From an uncultured Oscillospiraceae bacterium (GTDB lineage: Bacteria > Bacillota_A > Clostridia > Oscillospirales > Oscillospiraceae), in the NCBI GenBank assembly GCA_944387745.1, contig CALXGD010000068.1, positions 1 to 10,860 of the forward strand: 10,860 nucleotides of DNA, read 5' to 3'. Position numbers and translations under genes: made by a program. The number at the start of each line of letters is the position of its first letter. Position 1 is the first letter of the stretch. Of this stretch, positions 1-6,595 are shown piece after piece. The notes under the pieces are model-generated. The model was given only the letters and a program-made list of their open reading frames with translations. It was not told where the DNA came from and made no database searches.

Positions 1-29
1 TGGATAATGTAGTTCGGATTATCATTGTT

Positions 30-106
30 TGGTCCGAGTGACTGGATTCGAACCAGCGGCCTCTTGAACCCCATTCAAGCGCGATACCAAACTTCGCCAC
101 ACCCGG
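30..106 (-). tRNA. tRNA-Pro (anticodon GGG)
   Basis: The minus strand folds into a complete cloverleaf. The acceptor stem is CCGGGTG/CACTCGG with C1-G72, discriminator A73 and an encoded CCA at 32-30. T8 is present, the D stem is GCGA/TCGC, and the anticodon stem is CTTGA/TCAAG around the loop ATGGGGT, so the anticodon is GGG. The T arm is GCTGG-TTCGAAT-CCAGT. C1-G72 with A73 is the usual identity set for bacterial tRNA-Pro. A start one base further upstream was rejected because it would put G rather than T at position 8. Immediately downstream, a 6-bp inverted repeat (3-8/18-23) could begin a terminator, but the window edge cuts it off. Confidence 0.95.
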
Positions 107-150
107 ATCTTCTGTTTTCCGCCGCAAGGCGTCACCCAAGCGGCTTATAC

Positions 151-179
151 ATATTACCATAGGTTTTCCCATTTGGCAA
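151..179 (-). promoter_or_regulatory. Housekeeping promoter for tRNA-Pro
   Basis: On the minus strand, TTGCCA (179-174) lies exactly 17 bp from TAATAT (156-151), a good sigma-A match. Transcription would start near 144, leaving a leader of about 38 nt before the tRNA 5' end. The stretch 107-332 has no gene. Besides this promoter it holds an A/T-rich block around 186-204 and two GC-rich hairpins: 238-243/249-254, and 279-290/297-308. Confidence 0.75.
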
Positions 180-278
180 GTCTTTTCTAAAAAAATTTTT
201 CTCAAAACTGCCGGCTGCAGAGGGCACGGATTTTGCTCGCGCTTTTCCAGCGCGGAGTGGCAAAAATCAGAGCTGCCT

Positions 279-308
279 CCCTGGGGCGGCTGACTCGCCG
301 CCCCAGGG
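279..308 (-). terminator. Strong hairpin downstream of ppk1, possible terminator
   Basis: A perfect 12-bp GC-rich stem (279-290/297-308) with a 6-nt loop begins 25 nt past the ppk1 stop on the minus strand. The nearest T run (TTTTT) starts about 13 nt beyond the stem rather than directly after it, so this is not a textbook intrinsic terminator. It may instead be a 3' stabilising structure. The position fits the end of the ppx-ppk1 transcript. Confidence 0.45.
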
Positions 309-332
309 GACGTTTACTCCCTGCGCAAAGAC

Positions 333-2453
333 TCACGCCCGGCCAAACAGCCGCCGCCAGAGAGGGGGCTTCCGGCTCGGCTTGGCCGAGGCGCTGGGGA
401 TGCTCTCCTCATCCTTGGCAGCCTCCTCCTGAAACACCTCCTGGCTGCAGCAGGGCTCACCTTCCGCCGCCCGGGTATGCCACAGGCCGTCGGTGCCCAG
501 CTGTCTGGCCTTCACGTTGTCAGAGATGAGCACGTGGATGATGTGGAAGATTTTTTGCCGGATCTCCGGAGCCAGCACCGGGCAGGCCACCTCCACCCGC
601 CGCTCCGTATTCCGGGTCATAAAGTCGGCGGAGGAGATATACAGCTCAGCGTCCTCCCCCCGGCCAAAGCGGTAGATGCGGGTGTGCTCCAAATACCGGC
701 CCACAATGGAGAACACGGTGATCCGGTCGGTGAGGCCCTGGAGGCCCGGCAGCAGACAGCAGATACCCCGCACGTTCATCACCACCTCCACCCCGGCCTG
801 GGAGGCCTGGGCTAGCTTGTCGATGAGCTTTCGGTCGGTGATGGAGTTGAGCTTCAGGAAGATATATCCCTCGGGGCCCTTGGCAATCTCCCGGTCGATC
901 ATCTCCATGCACCGGTCCCGCAGCTGATAGGGGGAGACCAGCAGATGCTTGTAGTGTCCCTCCATATTGGCGGTGGCCATGTTCTGGAACAGAGCGGCGG
1001 CATCCTCGCCGATCTCACGGTGGGCGGTAATGAGGCACAGATCGGTATACTGCTTAGCGGTCTTTTCGTTGTAGTTTCCAGTGCCCACCTGGGTGATGTA
1101 TTGGATTTTCCCCTTCTCCCGGCGGGTGATGAGGCAGACTTTCGAATGGACCTTGATGTTCTCCGCCCCGTAGAGGATCGTGCAGCCCGCCTCTTCCATG
1201 CGCTCGGCCCACTGAATGTTGTTCTGCTCGTCAAAGCGGGCCCGCAGCTCCATGAGGGCAGTGACCTCCTTGCCGTTTTCAGCGGCGGCGCACAGGTACT
1301 CCGCCAGCTTTGCCTTAGAGGCCAGGCGGTAGATGGTGATCTTGATGGACAGCACATTCGGGTCGGAGGCCGCCTCCCGCACCAAATGCAGGAAGGGATC
1401 CATAGATTGGAATGGGTAAAACAGCAGCACGTCATGCTGTAGCACCTGGGGCAGCACCTTCTCCTCCGGCCGCAGAGAGCCAGGCGCCTTGGGAACATAG
1501 GGCGGATAGCACAGAGCCGCCTTGCTCTCCGGGGGCAGCTGGCCCTCCAGGGAGAACACATAGTTCATGCGCAGAGGGGCCTTGGAGAAAAAGACCTGCT
1601 CCCGGCTGAGGTTCAGCTGCTTGCACAGAAAGTCGATGGCCTTGTCGTCCCGGCTCCCCTGGAGCTCCAGGCGGACGGGGGCCAGGCGGTTGCGCTTGCG
1701 GACCACCTTTCTCATGTGCTGGCGGAAATCCTCGTCGATCTCATAGGTCTCGTCCTCCGGGCTGATATCCGCGTTGCGGGTGACAGAGGCCACCGCCCTC
1801 CCCCGAATTTCAAAGGCTGGGAAGAGGCGTTTTGCATATTCCGCCACCACATCCTCTGTGAGGATGTACCGCAGCCCCCGCTCCCGCAGGACGAAGTAAG
1901 GAGGCAGGCTCTGGGGCACAGGAATCAGTCCCAAAAACTGCTGCCTGTCGCTCTCCAGGCGCAGGACAATGTTCAGGGCCTTGTTGGACAGATGTGGGAA
2001 CGGGTGGCGGGAGTCCACCACCTGTGGAGACAGGATGGGGCGCACCTCATCCTGAAACCAGTTCTCCACCTGCTTGCGCTCCTTGGTGTCCATCTCGTCC
2101 ATGGACATGCGGCAGATGTTACAGGCCCGGAGGCGATTCTCCAGCTGCTCCACCACCTTGTCCCGCTGCTTGTATAGAGGGGCGACAGCCTTAAAGATGG
2201 CCTGGAGCTGCTGCTCCGGAGTCTGGCCGGTGCGGCTGTCGATGTGCTCCTCCTTCACCAAGGTCATATCGTACAGGGAGCCCACCCGGATCATAAAAAA
2301 CTCATCCAGGTTGCTGGTAAAGATAGCGGCAAATTTTAAGCGCTCCACCAGGGGCACACTCTCGTCTTTCGCCTCCTCCAGCACCCGCTCGTTGAAGCGC
2401 AGCCAGGACAGCTCCCGGTCCTGGGTATAGCGGGTATCAATTTCCTTTGTCAT
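333..2453 (-). CDS. ppk1: Polyphosphate kinase (Ppk1)
   Basis: Reversibly transfers the gamma phosphate of ATP to inorganic polyphosphate through a phosphohistidine intermediate. The 706-aa protein shows the full Ppk1 layout. The N-terminal domain opens with DRELSWLRFNERVLEEA (12-28) and SNLDEFFMIRVG (47-58). A middle domain follows, then a phospholipase-D-like catalytic pair. The autophosphorylated histidine is H436 in NIKVHSK, matching E. coli H435. The second histidine is H590 in RYLEHTRIYRFG, matching H592. TIYR (373-376) and LRARFDEQNN (403-412) supply the expected arginines. The last 45 or so residues are a poorly conserved tail ending in basic and proline residues. The ATG is preceded by AGGGGG at 7 nt. 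It starts 3 bp after the ppx stop, so the two genes form one operon. Nothing looks broken. Confidence 0.97.
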   Translation of the reverse strand: MTKEIDTRYTQDRELSWLRFNERVLEEAKDESVPLVERLKFAAIFTSNLDEFFMIRVGSLYDMTLVKEEHIDSRTGQTPEQQLQAIFKAVAPLYKQRDKVVEQLENRLRACNICRMSMDEMDTKERKQVENWFQDEVRPILSPQVVDSRHPFPHLSNKALNIVLRLESDRQQFLGLIPVPQSLPPYFVLRERGLRYILTEDVVAEYAKRLFPAFEIRGRAVASVTRNADISPEDETYEIDEDFRQHMRKVVRKRNRLAPVRLELQGSRDDKAIDFLCKQLNLSREQVFFSKAPLRMNYVFSLEGQLPPESKAALCYPPYVPKAPGSLRPEEKVLPQVLQHDVLLFYPFQSMDPFLHLVREAASDPNVLSIKITIYRLASKAKLAEYLCAAAENGKEVTALMELRARFDEQNNIQWAERMEEAGCTILYGAENIKVHSKVCLITRREKGKIQYITQVGTGNYNEKTAKQYTDLCLITAHREIGEDAAALFQNMATANMEGHYKHLLVSPYQLRDRCMEMIDREIAKGPEGYIFLKLNSITDRKLIDKLAQASQAGVEVVMNVRGICCLLPGLQGLTDRITVFSIVGRYLEHTRIYRFGRGEDAELYISSADFMTRNTERRVEVACPVLAPEIRQKIFHIIHVLISDNVKARQLGTDGLWHTRAAEGEPCCSQEVFQEEAAKDEESIPSASAKPSRKPPLWRRLFGRA

Positions 2454-2456
2454 GGA

Positions 2457-3404
2457 TTATCCCCCTATCTCTCTGTTTCCGCGGGGAGAGGACAGACCCT
2501 CCCCGCGCTTCTCATCCAGCACCCGGTCCAGGAGATAGCCCTCCCGCACGCCGCAGGCGCTGGCAGTAATGCTTTGGGAATGATAGGCCTTGGCAATGGT
2601 GTCCAGGGCCAACAGTCCGGGTATCATGGTGTGGATCCGGTCCGGGACCGCCTTCAGCAGCAGTCGAAGCTCGTCCTTTCCCGGCTTCTTCAGGCGGAGG
2701 AGCATCTCCTCCAGGTCCTCCAAGCTGAGTCTCCGGTTGTCCAGAGGGCGGCCGAACATGACGTTGGCCACCTTACAGGCCGCCCGCACCGTGCCACCCA
2801 CGCCGCAGATATGGGCGGCAGGGGTCCGCTTAGGCACATACTGGTGCAACTGCCCCTTCACTGCCCTCCGAATGGCCTGCCGCTCCCGCTTGGTGGGGTG
2901 TAGCTTTTCCACATACTGGTTAAACAGGGACAGGGACCCCACCGAGAGGCTGCACGCAGACTGAATTCTGCGATTTTGGTAGGAGACCAGCTCGGTAGAG
3001 CCACCTCCCAGGTCCACCATCAGCCCTGTGTCCAGTCCGGCATTCTGGATGGCCCCCCGGAAGGACAACTCCGCCTCCTCTTGGCCGGAGAGCACGTCCA
3101 CCTGCAGCCCGGTGACCGCCATGATCGCATCCACCGCGTCCTCTGTATTGGAAATATTCCGCAGAGAGGCGGTGGCAAATACCCGAAGATTGGGCAGCTC
3201 CAGATTATCCATCAGAGAGCGGTAGCCCTGGAGGGTCTGGCAGGCCACTTCGATCCCCTCCGGGGAGAGGACCCCATGGTGCACATAGCCAGCCAGTCCC
3301 GCCATGACCTTTCGGTTCATAAGCAGACGGATCTCTCCGCCCTCGCACTTGTAGATAGACAGGCGGACTGTGTTGGAGCCCACGTCCGCGATCCCGTAAA
3401 TCAT
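2457..3404 (-). CDS. ppx: Exopolyphosphatase, Ppx/GppA family
   Basis: Member of the ASKHA-fold Ppx/GppA phosphatases, which remove terminal phosphate from polyphosphate or hydrolyse pppGpp. Visible motifs are phosphate-1 IADVGSNTVRLSIYK (5-19), ATASLRN (77-83), SGQEEAELSFRGA (106-118) with the likely catalytic glutamate, phosphate-2 MVDLGGGSTELV (129-140), GVGGTVRA (201-208), and the C-terminal GVREGYLLD (285-293). At 315 aa it is the short two-lobe form without the C-terminal HD domain of E. coli Ppx (513 aa). The frame stays open upstream to 3536. I chose ATG 3404 because family homology begins exactly there and GAAGG lies 10 nt upstream. It sits 3 bp ahead of ppk1, so polyphosphate synthesis and breakdown are co-transcribed. 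Polyphosphatase versus (p)ppGpp phosphatase activity cannot be settled from sequence; the ppk1 pairing favours polyphosphate. Confidence 0.93.
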   Translation of the reverse strand: MIYGIADVGSNTVRLSIYKCEGGEIRLLMNRKVMAGLAGYVHHGVLSPEGIEVACQTLQGYRSLMDNLELPNLRVFATASLRNISNTEDAVDAIMAVTGLQVDVLSGQEEAELSFRGAIQNAGLDTGLMVDLGGGSTELVSYQNRRIQSACSLSVGSLSLFNQYVEKLHPTKRERQAIRRAVKGQLHQYVPKRTPAAHICGVGGTVRAACKVANVMFGRPLDNRRLSLEDLEEMLLRLKKPGKDELRLLLKAVPDRIHTMIPGLLALDTIAKAYHSQSITASACGVREGYLLDRVLDEKRGEGLSSPRGNREIGG

Positions 3405-3563
3405 AGAAAAAAGACCTTCTTTCTGGCCGGCGGCAGGGCGAGGCATTTGGAAAGGTGCCGTGCACCGTTCCCCAAACGCGTCCTGCGGGCGGACAATCTC
3501 CCCCCTGAGCACGATATTCCAGTCTGGAGCGGGCAATATTCCTGCATATGCACAGACAAGGTT

Positions 3564-3572
3564 ATGATACCA
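3564..3572 (-). promoter_or_regulatory. Possible extended -10 promoter for ppx-ppk1
   Basis: The minus strand reads TGGTATCAT, a TGn extended -10, with only a poor -35 (TTGATG at 20 bp spacing). It would give a leader of about 150 nt before the ppx start. That leader carries a perfect 10-bp palindrome TGCATATGCA (3543-3552) and a small hairpin GGTGC-CGT-GCACC (plus-strand orientation), neither recognised as a known riboswitch. No gene is seen between the ppx start at 3404 and the terminator at 3681. Confidence 0.35.
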
Positions 3573-3680
3573 CGGATCTGTAAAATCTGCATCAAATTTT
3601 TGTAAATTTCAATTTTTATAGTCCTAATTCTTCCTCACTCCACAATATTCCGTCCCTCTGCGCGTGGGAGCAGACAAAAT

Positions 3681-3707
3681 AGACGCCACCCGACTTGGGC
3701 GGCGTCT
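3681..3707 (-). terminator. Rho-independent terminator of sstT
   Basis: On the minus strand, AGACGCC(G)CCC pairs with GGG(T)GGCGTCT. This gives 7 bp, one mismatch, then 3 bp, around a 5-nt loop, followed directly by ATTTTGTCTG. It starts 16 nt after the sstT stop. The T tract is short but correctly placed. Confidence 0.7.
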
Positions 3708-3722
3708 GTTCTGTGTCTGCTG

Positions 3723-4928
3723 TTATTTCTTCGGTCTCTGGGACAGCTCCGCCACGGCGGTGTACAGCACATCGGTGGAGGAGTTGATGGCCGTCTCACA
3801 GGAGTCCTGAATAACTCCCACAATAAAGCCTACGCCCACCACCTGCATGGCAATGTCGTTGGAGATGCCGAACAGGGAGCAGGCCAGGGGCACCAGCAGC
3901 AGGGAGCCCCCCGCCACACCGGAGGCGCCGCAGGCGCTGACAGCGGACAGGAAGCACAGGACAATTGCCGAGGGCAGATCCACCGAAATTCCCAGGGTGT
4001 GGGCGGCCGCCAGAGCCAGAATGGAGATGGTGATGGAGGCGCCCCCCATGTTGATGGTGGAGCCCAGAGGGATGGATACGGCGTAGGTGTCCTCGTCCAG
4101 ACCCAGCTCCTCACACAGCTTTAAATTCACCGGGATATTAGCGGCGGAGCTGCGGGTAAAAAAGGCAGTGAGGCCGCTGCGCCAAAGGCACTTGAGCACC
4201 AGGGGATAGGGATTTCTCCGCAGAAATACAAAGGCGATCAGGGGATTGACCACCAGGGCCACGAACACCATGGTGCCCACCAGCAGCAAAATCAGCTTCC
4301 CGTAGCTCAGCAGGGACTCCACTCCCAGCTGGGAGATGGAGTCAAACACCAGACCCAGCACACCAAAGGGGGCACAGCTGATAACCCACCGGACGATCTG
4401 GGAGAGGGCGTCGGCGACGTTCTCCAATACGCGTTTGGTATCCGGGCTGGCCTTCCGCAGGGCGATACCCAGCAGCACCGCCCAAGCCAGAATCCCGATG
4501 TAGTTGGCATTAAGCAGGGCGTCAACAGGGTTAGCCACCAGGTTCATCAGCAGGGTGTGGAGCACCTCCCCAATGCCCCCAGGGGCCGCGGTCTGCTCCT
4601 GGGCCACAGTGAGCTCCAAGGACACCGGAAACAGAAAGCTGGTGATCACCGCCACACAGCCGTCAATAAAGGTTCCCATCAGATAGAGCAGGATCACGCG
4701 AGACATATTCGTCCGCTTGCCCTCCTGATGGCGGGATAGAGCAGTCATCACCAGCAGCAGCACCAGCAGCGGCGCCACCGCCTTCAGCGCCCCCACAAAC
4801 AAGTCCCCTAGCAGTGCGACAGGCTCTGCCTGGGGAACCGTCAGGCCCAGCACGATGCCGATGGCCAGGCCGCATAGGATTCGCAGCACTAGACTGGTGT
4901 TGTTCCAGCGTTTCAGCAAATTTTTCAT
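3723..4928 (-). CDS. sstT: Na+/serine-threonine symporter SstT
   Basis: Inner-membrane dicarboxylate/amino acid:cation symporter (DAACS family) that imports serine and threonine with sodium. The 401-aa protein matches the SstT subgroup throughout. It has [17 protein letters not shown] residues at 41-53 and the characteristic RHQEGKRTN (66-74). The hairpin region is [21 protein letters not shown] (256-276), the sodium/substrate segment is [17 protein letters not shown] (285-301), and the final conserved stretch is [17 protein letters not shown] (372-388). Length is close to E. coli SstT. Hydrophobic segments cover most of the chain and there is no cleavable signal. The ATG has GAAGAG about 8 nt upstream, and a stronger AGAAGGA lies 14 nt upstream. 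It is a single-gene unit bounded by its own promoter and terminator. Confidence 0.95.
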   Translation of the reverse strand: MKNLLKRWNNTSLVLRILCGLAIGIVLGLTVPQAEPVALLGDLFVGALKAVAPLLVLLLVMTALSRHQEGKRTNMSRVILLYLMGTFIDGCVAVITSFLFPVSLELTVAQEQTAAPGGIGEVLHTLLMNLVANPVDALLNANYIGILAWAVLLGIALRKASPDTKRVLENVADALSQIVRWVISCAPFGVLGLVFDSISQLGVESLLSYGKLILLLVGTMVFVALVVNPLIAFVFLRRNPYPLVLKCLWRSGLTAFFTRSSAANIPVNLKLCEELGLDEDTYAVSIPLGSTINMGGASITISILALAAAHTLGISVDLPSAIVLCFLSAVSACGASGVAGGSLLLVPLACSLFGISNDIAMQVVGVGFIVGVIQDSCETAINSSTDVLYTAVAELSQRPKK

Positions 4929-4967
4929 GGAGTTCTCTTCATTCCTTCTCTTTTTATGTGGAATTTT

Positions 4968-4976
4968 AGTATATCA
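4968..4976 (-). promoter_or_regulatory. Extended -10 promoter of sstT
   Basis: The minus strand reads TGATATACT, that is TGn plus TATACT, with no recognisable -35, as is common for extended -10 promoters. Predicted transcription starts near 4961, about 33 nt before the start codon. A 20-bp dyad with one wobble pair, centred on ACAGCTGT (5007-5026), lies about 50 bp upstream of the start point and could be an operator. The 4929-5099 gap holds no gene. Confidence 0.55.
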
Positions 4977-5099
4977 CAATTCCCCTCTCCCGCCTACCCG
5001 TATTTTAGAAAAACAGCTGTCTTTCTTGCAAGGACATTTCCGGCAGGTATCACAAAGCGAGGCCGCAGGAGTTGGAATCGTGTGGCAGGACAGTGCCCT

Positions 5100-5543
5100 C
5101 TATTTGGGGGAAATGGCCCACAAAATTACCCCGTACACTGCGCTGGCGCTGATACCGAACACCAACACCGGTCCCGCCACCACAAAGAGCTTGGCCGCCG
5201 TGCCGGTGATCAATCCCTCGCTCTTAAACTCCAGAGCGGGGGACACCATGGCATTGGCAAATCCGGTGATAGGCACCAGAGTGCCCGCCCCCGCCCGCTT
5301 TGCCAATTTGTCAAACCATCCAAGTCCCGTGAGCAGAGAGGCGGCCAGAATCAGTGCCACCGATACGGCGGTTCCCGCCTGCTCTCTCCCCAGGCCGAGG
5401 GAGCGAAAGCCCTCCAGAAGTGCCTGTCCCAGGGTACAGATCCCTCCCCCCGTCCCAAAGGCCCACAGGAGGTCCTTGGCCAGCGGAGACGATTTGGCAT
5501 GGGCCTGCACCAGTTTACGGTACTCTTGATTGCTCAGTTCCAT
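5100..5543 (-). CDS. spoVAC: Stage V sporulation protein AC
   Basis: Membrane component of the SpoVA apparatus, which moves dipicolinic acid and Ca2+ into the forespore and releases them on germination. In Bacillus, SpoVAC has been described as a mechanosensitive channel. The 147-aa protein shows the SpoVAC-type N-terminus EYRKLVQAHA (7-16). Hydrophobic segments run at about 25-46, 57-78 and 115-143, with the family signature AGAGTLVPITGFANAM (84-99). The related SpoVAEb lacks this N-terminal helix, so AC is preferred. The frame runs upstream to 5624, but GGGAGG lies 7 nt before ATG 5543 and a promoter sits inside the upstream stretch, so the shorter start is chosen. It stands alone: the usual partners spoVAD and spoVAEb are not adjacent. 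Confidence 0.88.
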   Translation of the reverse strand: MELSNQEYRKLVQAHAKSSPLAKDLLWAFGTGGGICTLGQALLEGFRSLGLGREQAGTAVSVALILAASLLTGLGWFDKLAKRAGAGTLVPITGFANAMVSPALEFKSEGLITGTAAKLFVVAGPVLVFGISASAVYGVILWAISPK

Positions 5544-5570
5544 TTGAAGCCCTCCCAGAAAATTTTCTTT

Positions 5571-5599
5571 TAGTTTGGCATAGCTGGAGAAAACTATGC
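5571..5599 (-). promoter_or_regulatory. Sigma-G-like forespore promoter of spoVAC
   Basis: The minus strand reads GCATA (5599-5595), 17 bp, then CAAACTA (5577-5571). The B. subtilis sigma-G pattern is GHATR, about 18 bp, then CATWHTA, so the -35 fits fully and the -10 has one mismatch. Predicted transcription starts about 20 nt before ATG 5543, just ahead of its ribosome binding site. spoVA genes are known sigma-G targets in Bacillus. A 6-bp inverted repeat (GCATAG/CTATGC, 5578-5599) covers the -35 and spacer. Confidence 0.5.
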
Positions 5600-5700
5600 G
5601 TCTCCGGGACACCGGCCGCTTCATGCCCGCCTAAGCAGAAAGGAGGCCCTTCGACATCAACAAATCAGCCGGGAGCCATCTTCCCATCTCGGTCCCTATT

Positions 5701-5709
5701 TGATATACT
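5701..5709 (+). promoter_or_regulatory. Extended -10 promoter of the phosphopantetheinyl transferase gene
   Basis: TGATATACT gives a TGn extended -10, with a weak TTCCCA about 17 bp upstream. The 13-mer TGATATACTAAAA is identical to that at the sstT promoter on the other strand. Transcription would start near 5716, giving a very short leader that still contains GGAG (5720-5723). Confidence 0.5.
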
Positions 5710-5732
5710 AAAAAAGAGAGGAGAGATTCGGT

Positions 5733-6329
5733 ATGATCCTGTACGGCGCGGCTGGGCTGCTCCACCGACGGCAGGCATATCTGCTGCTGCTTCAGGGAAT
5801 ACGCCTGCACTGGGGTGTGGAGCAGCTGCCGGCGCTGGCCAGAGGGAAACGCGGAAAGCCCTATTTTCCGGATTTTCCGGACTATCACTTCAACCTGTCC
5901 CACAGCGGCTCCCTGGCGCTATGCGCCCTGTCCTGCCGCCCGGTGGGCGCCGACATTCAGGTGGTACGCCCCGCCTGGTCCCCCCAGCTGGTGGACCACT
6001 CCTGTACACCAGCGGAGCGGACATGGCTGAGGGAACAGGGAGACCGTCCGGAGGACTTCGCCCTGCTGTGGGCTTGTAAGGAGAGCGCAGGAAAATTAAC
6101 GGGGGAGGGTCTCCCCTATCCCCCATCCCGCCTGACACTCCCAATCCCCGCCTGTGGACAGGCACTTCTCAGCCGGCAGTCCTGTCAATGGGAGGGGCGC
6201 TGGCTGCGGGGCTACGCCGGTCCCGGCTGGTCAGCGGCAGTTTGCAGCTGGGAGGAACCGCCGCCCGAAATCCATTGGCTGGAACTGCCGGAAACACAGA
6301 CAACTCCGCACCAAGATTGGAAGTTATAA
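5733..6329 (+). CDS. 4'-phosphopantetheinyl transferase, Sfp-type
   Basis: Transfers the 4'-phosphopantetheine arm of coenzyme A to a serine of carrier proteins. The 198-aa protein has the family's three motifs in order: YHFNLSHSG (51-59), VGADIQ (71-76) with Mg2+-binding D74, and the WxxKES signature WACKESAGK (113-121) with K116 and E117. It is somewhat shorter than Sfp (224 aa), mostly at the N-terminus. The second acidic residue of the D-x-E pair is Q76 here. The ATG has GGAG 9 nt upstream. No NRPS, PKS or acyl carrier protein gene is nearby, so the partner may be a fatty-acid carrier protein or a remote cluster. The stop codon lies inside the left end of the adjacent hairpin repeat. The family is clear; the partner is unknown. 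Confidence 0.9.
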   Translation: MILYGAAGLLHRRQAYLLLLQGIRLHWGVEQLPALARGKRGKPYFPDFPDYHFNLSHSGSLALCALSCRPVGADIQVVRPAWSPQLVDHSCTPAERTWLREQGDRPEDFALLWACKESAGKLTGEGLPYPPSRLTLPIPACGQALLSRQSCQWEGRWLRGYAGPGWSAAVCSWEEPPPEIHWLELPETQTTPHQDWKL

Positions 6330-6545
6330 GGAAGATCCTAGATAGAGAGCTGCCCCACCTAATTGCATAGCTGCACCTCCATTTTTTCTGCTGTAATACG
6401 TCAGATGGGGTGGTAATACCACCCCATCCCATTCTGTCGAGAAACCCGGTCTACGCATCAAACGCAGACCGGGTTTCTCGACAGACTGAGCGGCGCAGCC
6501 GAACAGGCTGCGCCGCTTTCCTCTCATTGAAATAACTTCCTTATA
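6325..6545. repeat. MITE-like hairpin-rich non-coding element
   Basis: The ends form a 10-bp inverted repeat, TATAAGGAAG (6325-6334) and CTTCCTTATA (6536-6545). Between them lie three strong hairpins. Stem 6404-6414/6418-6428 is 11 bp with a 3-nt loop. Stem 6433-6452/6466-6485 is a perfect 20 bp with a 13-nt loop. Stem 6490-6500/6506-6516 is 11 bp with a 5-nt loop. There is no plausible gene inside. The short terminal repeats, multiple perfect stems and position between two convergent genes suggest a non-autonomous mobile repeat, or a REP-like intergenic element. No clear target duplication is seen beyond the TA ends, and copy number cannot be judged from one window. The rest of 6330-6595 shows no gene. 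Confidence 0.45.
6490..6516 (+). terminator. GC-rich hairpin, possible shared terminator
   Basis: GCGGCGCAGCC, loop GAACA, GGCTGCGCCGC: a perfect 11-bp stem followed on the plus strand by TTTCCTCTC. The pyrimidine tail is weak. It could stop read-through from the phosphopantetheinyl transferase gene 160 nt upstream. On the minus strand no T tract follows, so support as an abrB terminator is poorer. Confidence 0.35.
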
Positions 6546-6595
6546 GCCCCCGGTCAAAGTGCAGAGCTGTAAAAATAGACAGGGGACTGGAAGCT

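Noticed and set aside
238..254. Hairpin CGCGCT/AGCGCG as a terminator
   Set aside because: No T tract follows on either strand and it is not directly after a gene.
945..1442. Long plus-strand open frame opposite ppk1
   Set aside because: It lies fully antisense to a clear gene in GC-rich DNA, has no family resemblance and no convincing ribosome binding site.
3405..3536. N-terminal extension of ppx by 44 codons
   Set aside because: The frame is open, but homology begins at ATG 3404, a ribosome binding site precedes that ATG, and the extension has no resemblance to the family.
5544..5624. 27-codon N-terminal extension of spoVAC
   Set aside because: The predicted sigma-G promoter lies inside it, and the strong SD GGGAGG serves the inner ATG.
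5354..6079. 241-codon plus-strand open frame across the spoVAC 5' end and the phosphopantetheinyl transferase gene
   Set aside because: It overlaps two recognisable genes in other frames and its translation is low-complexity Pro/Gly/Arg-rich.
6404..6516. Riboswitch or CRISPR-like interpretation of the hairpin cluster
   Set aside because: The three stems differ in sequence, there are no regular spacers, and no riboswitch core is recognised. It also lies downstream of both flanking genes, not upstream.
6324..6557. 77-codon minus-strand open frame through the hairpin block
   Set aside because: Its sequence is dictated by the inverted repeats, it has no good start context, and it ends within the terminal repeat; better explained as non-coding.
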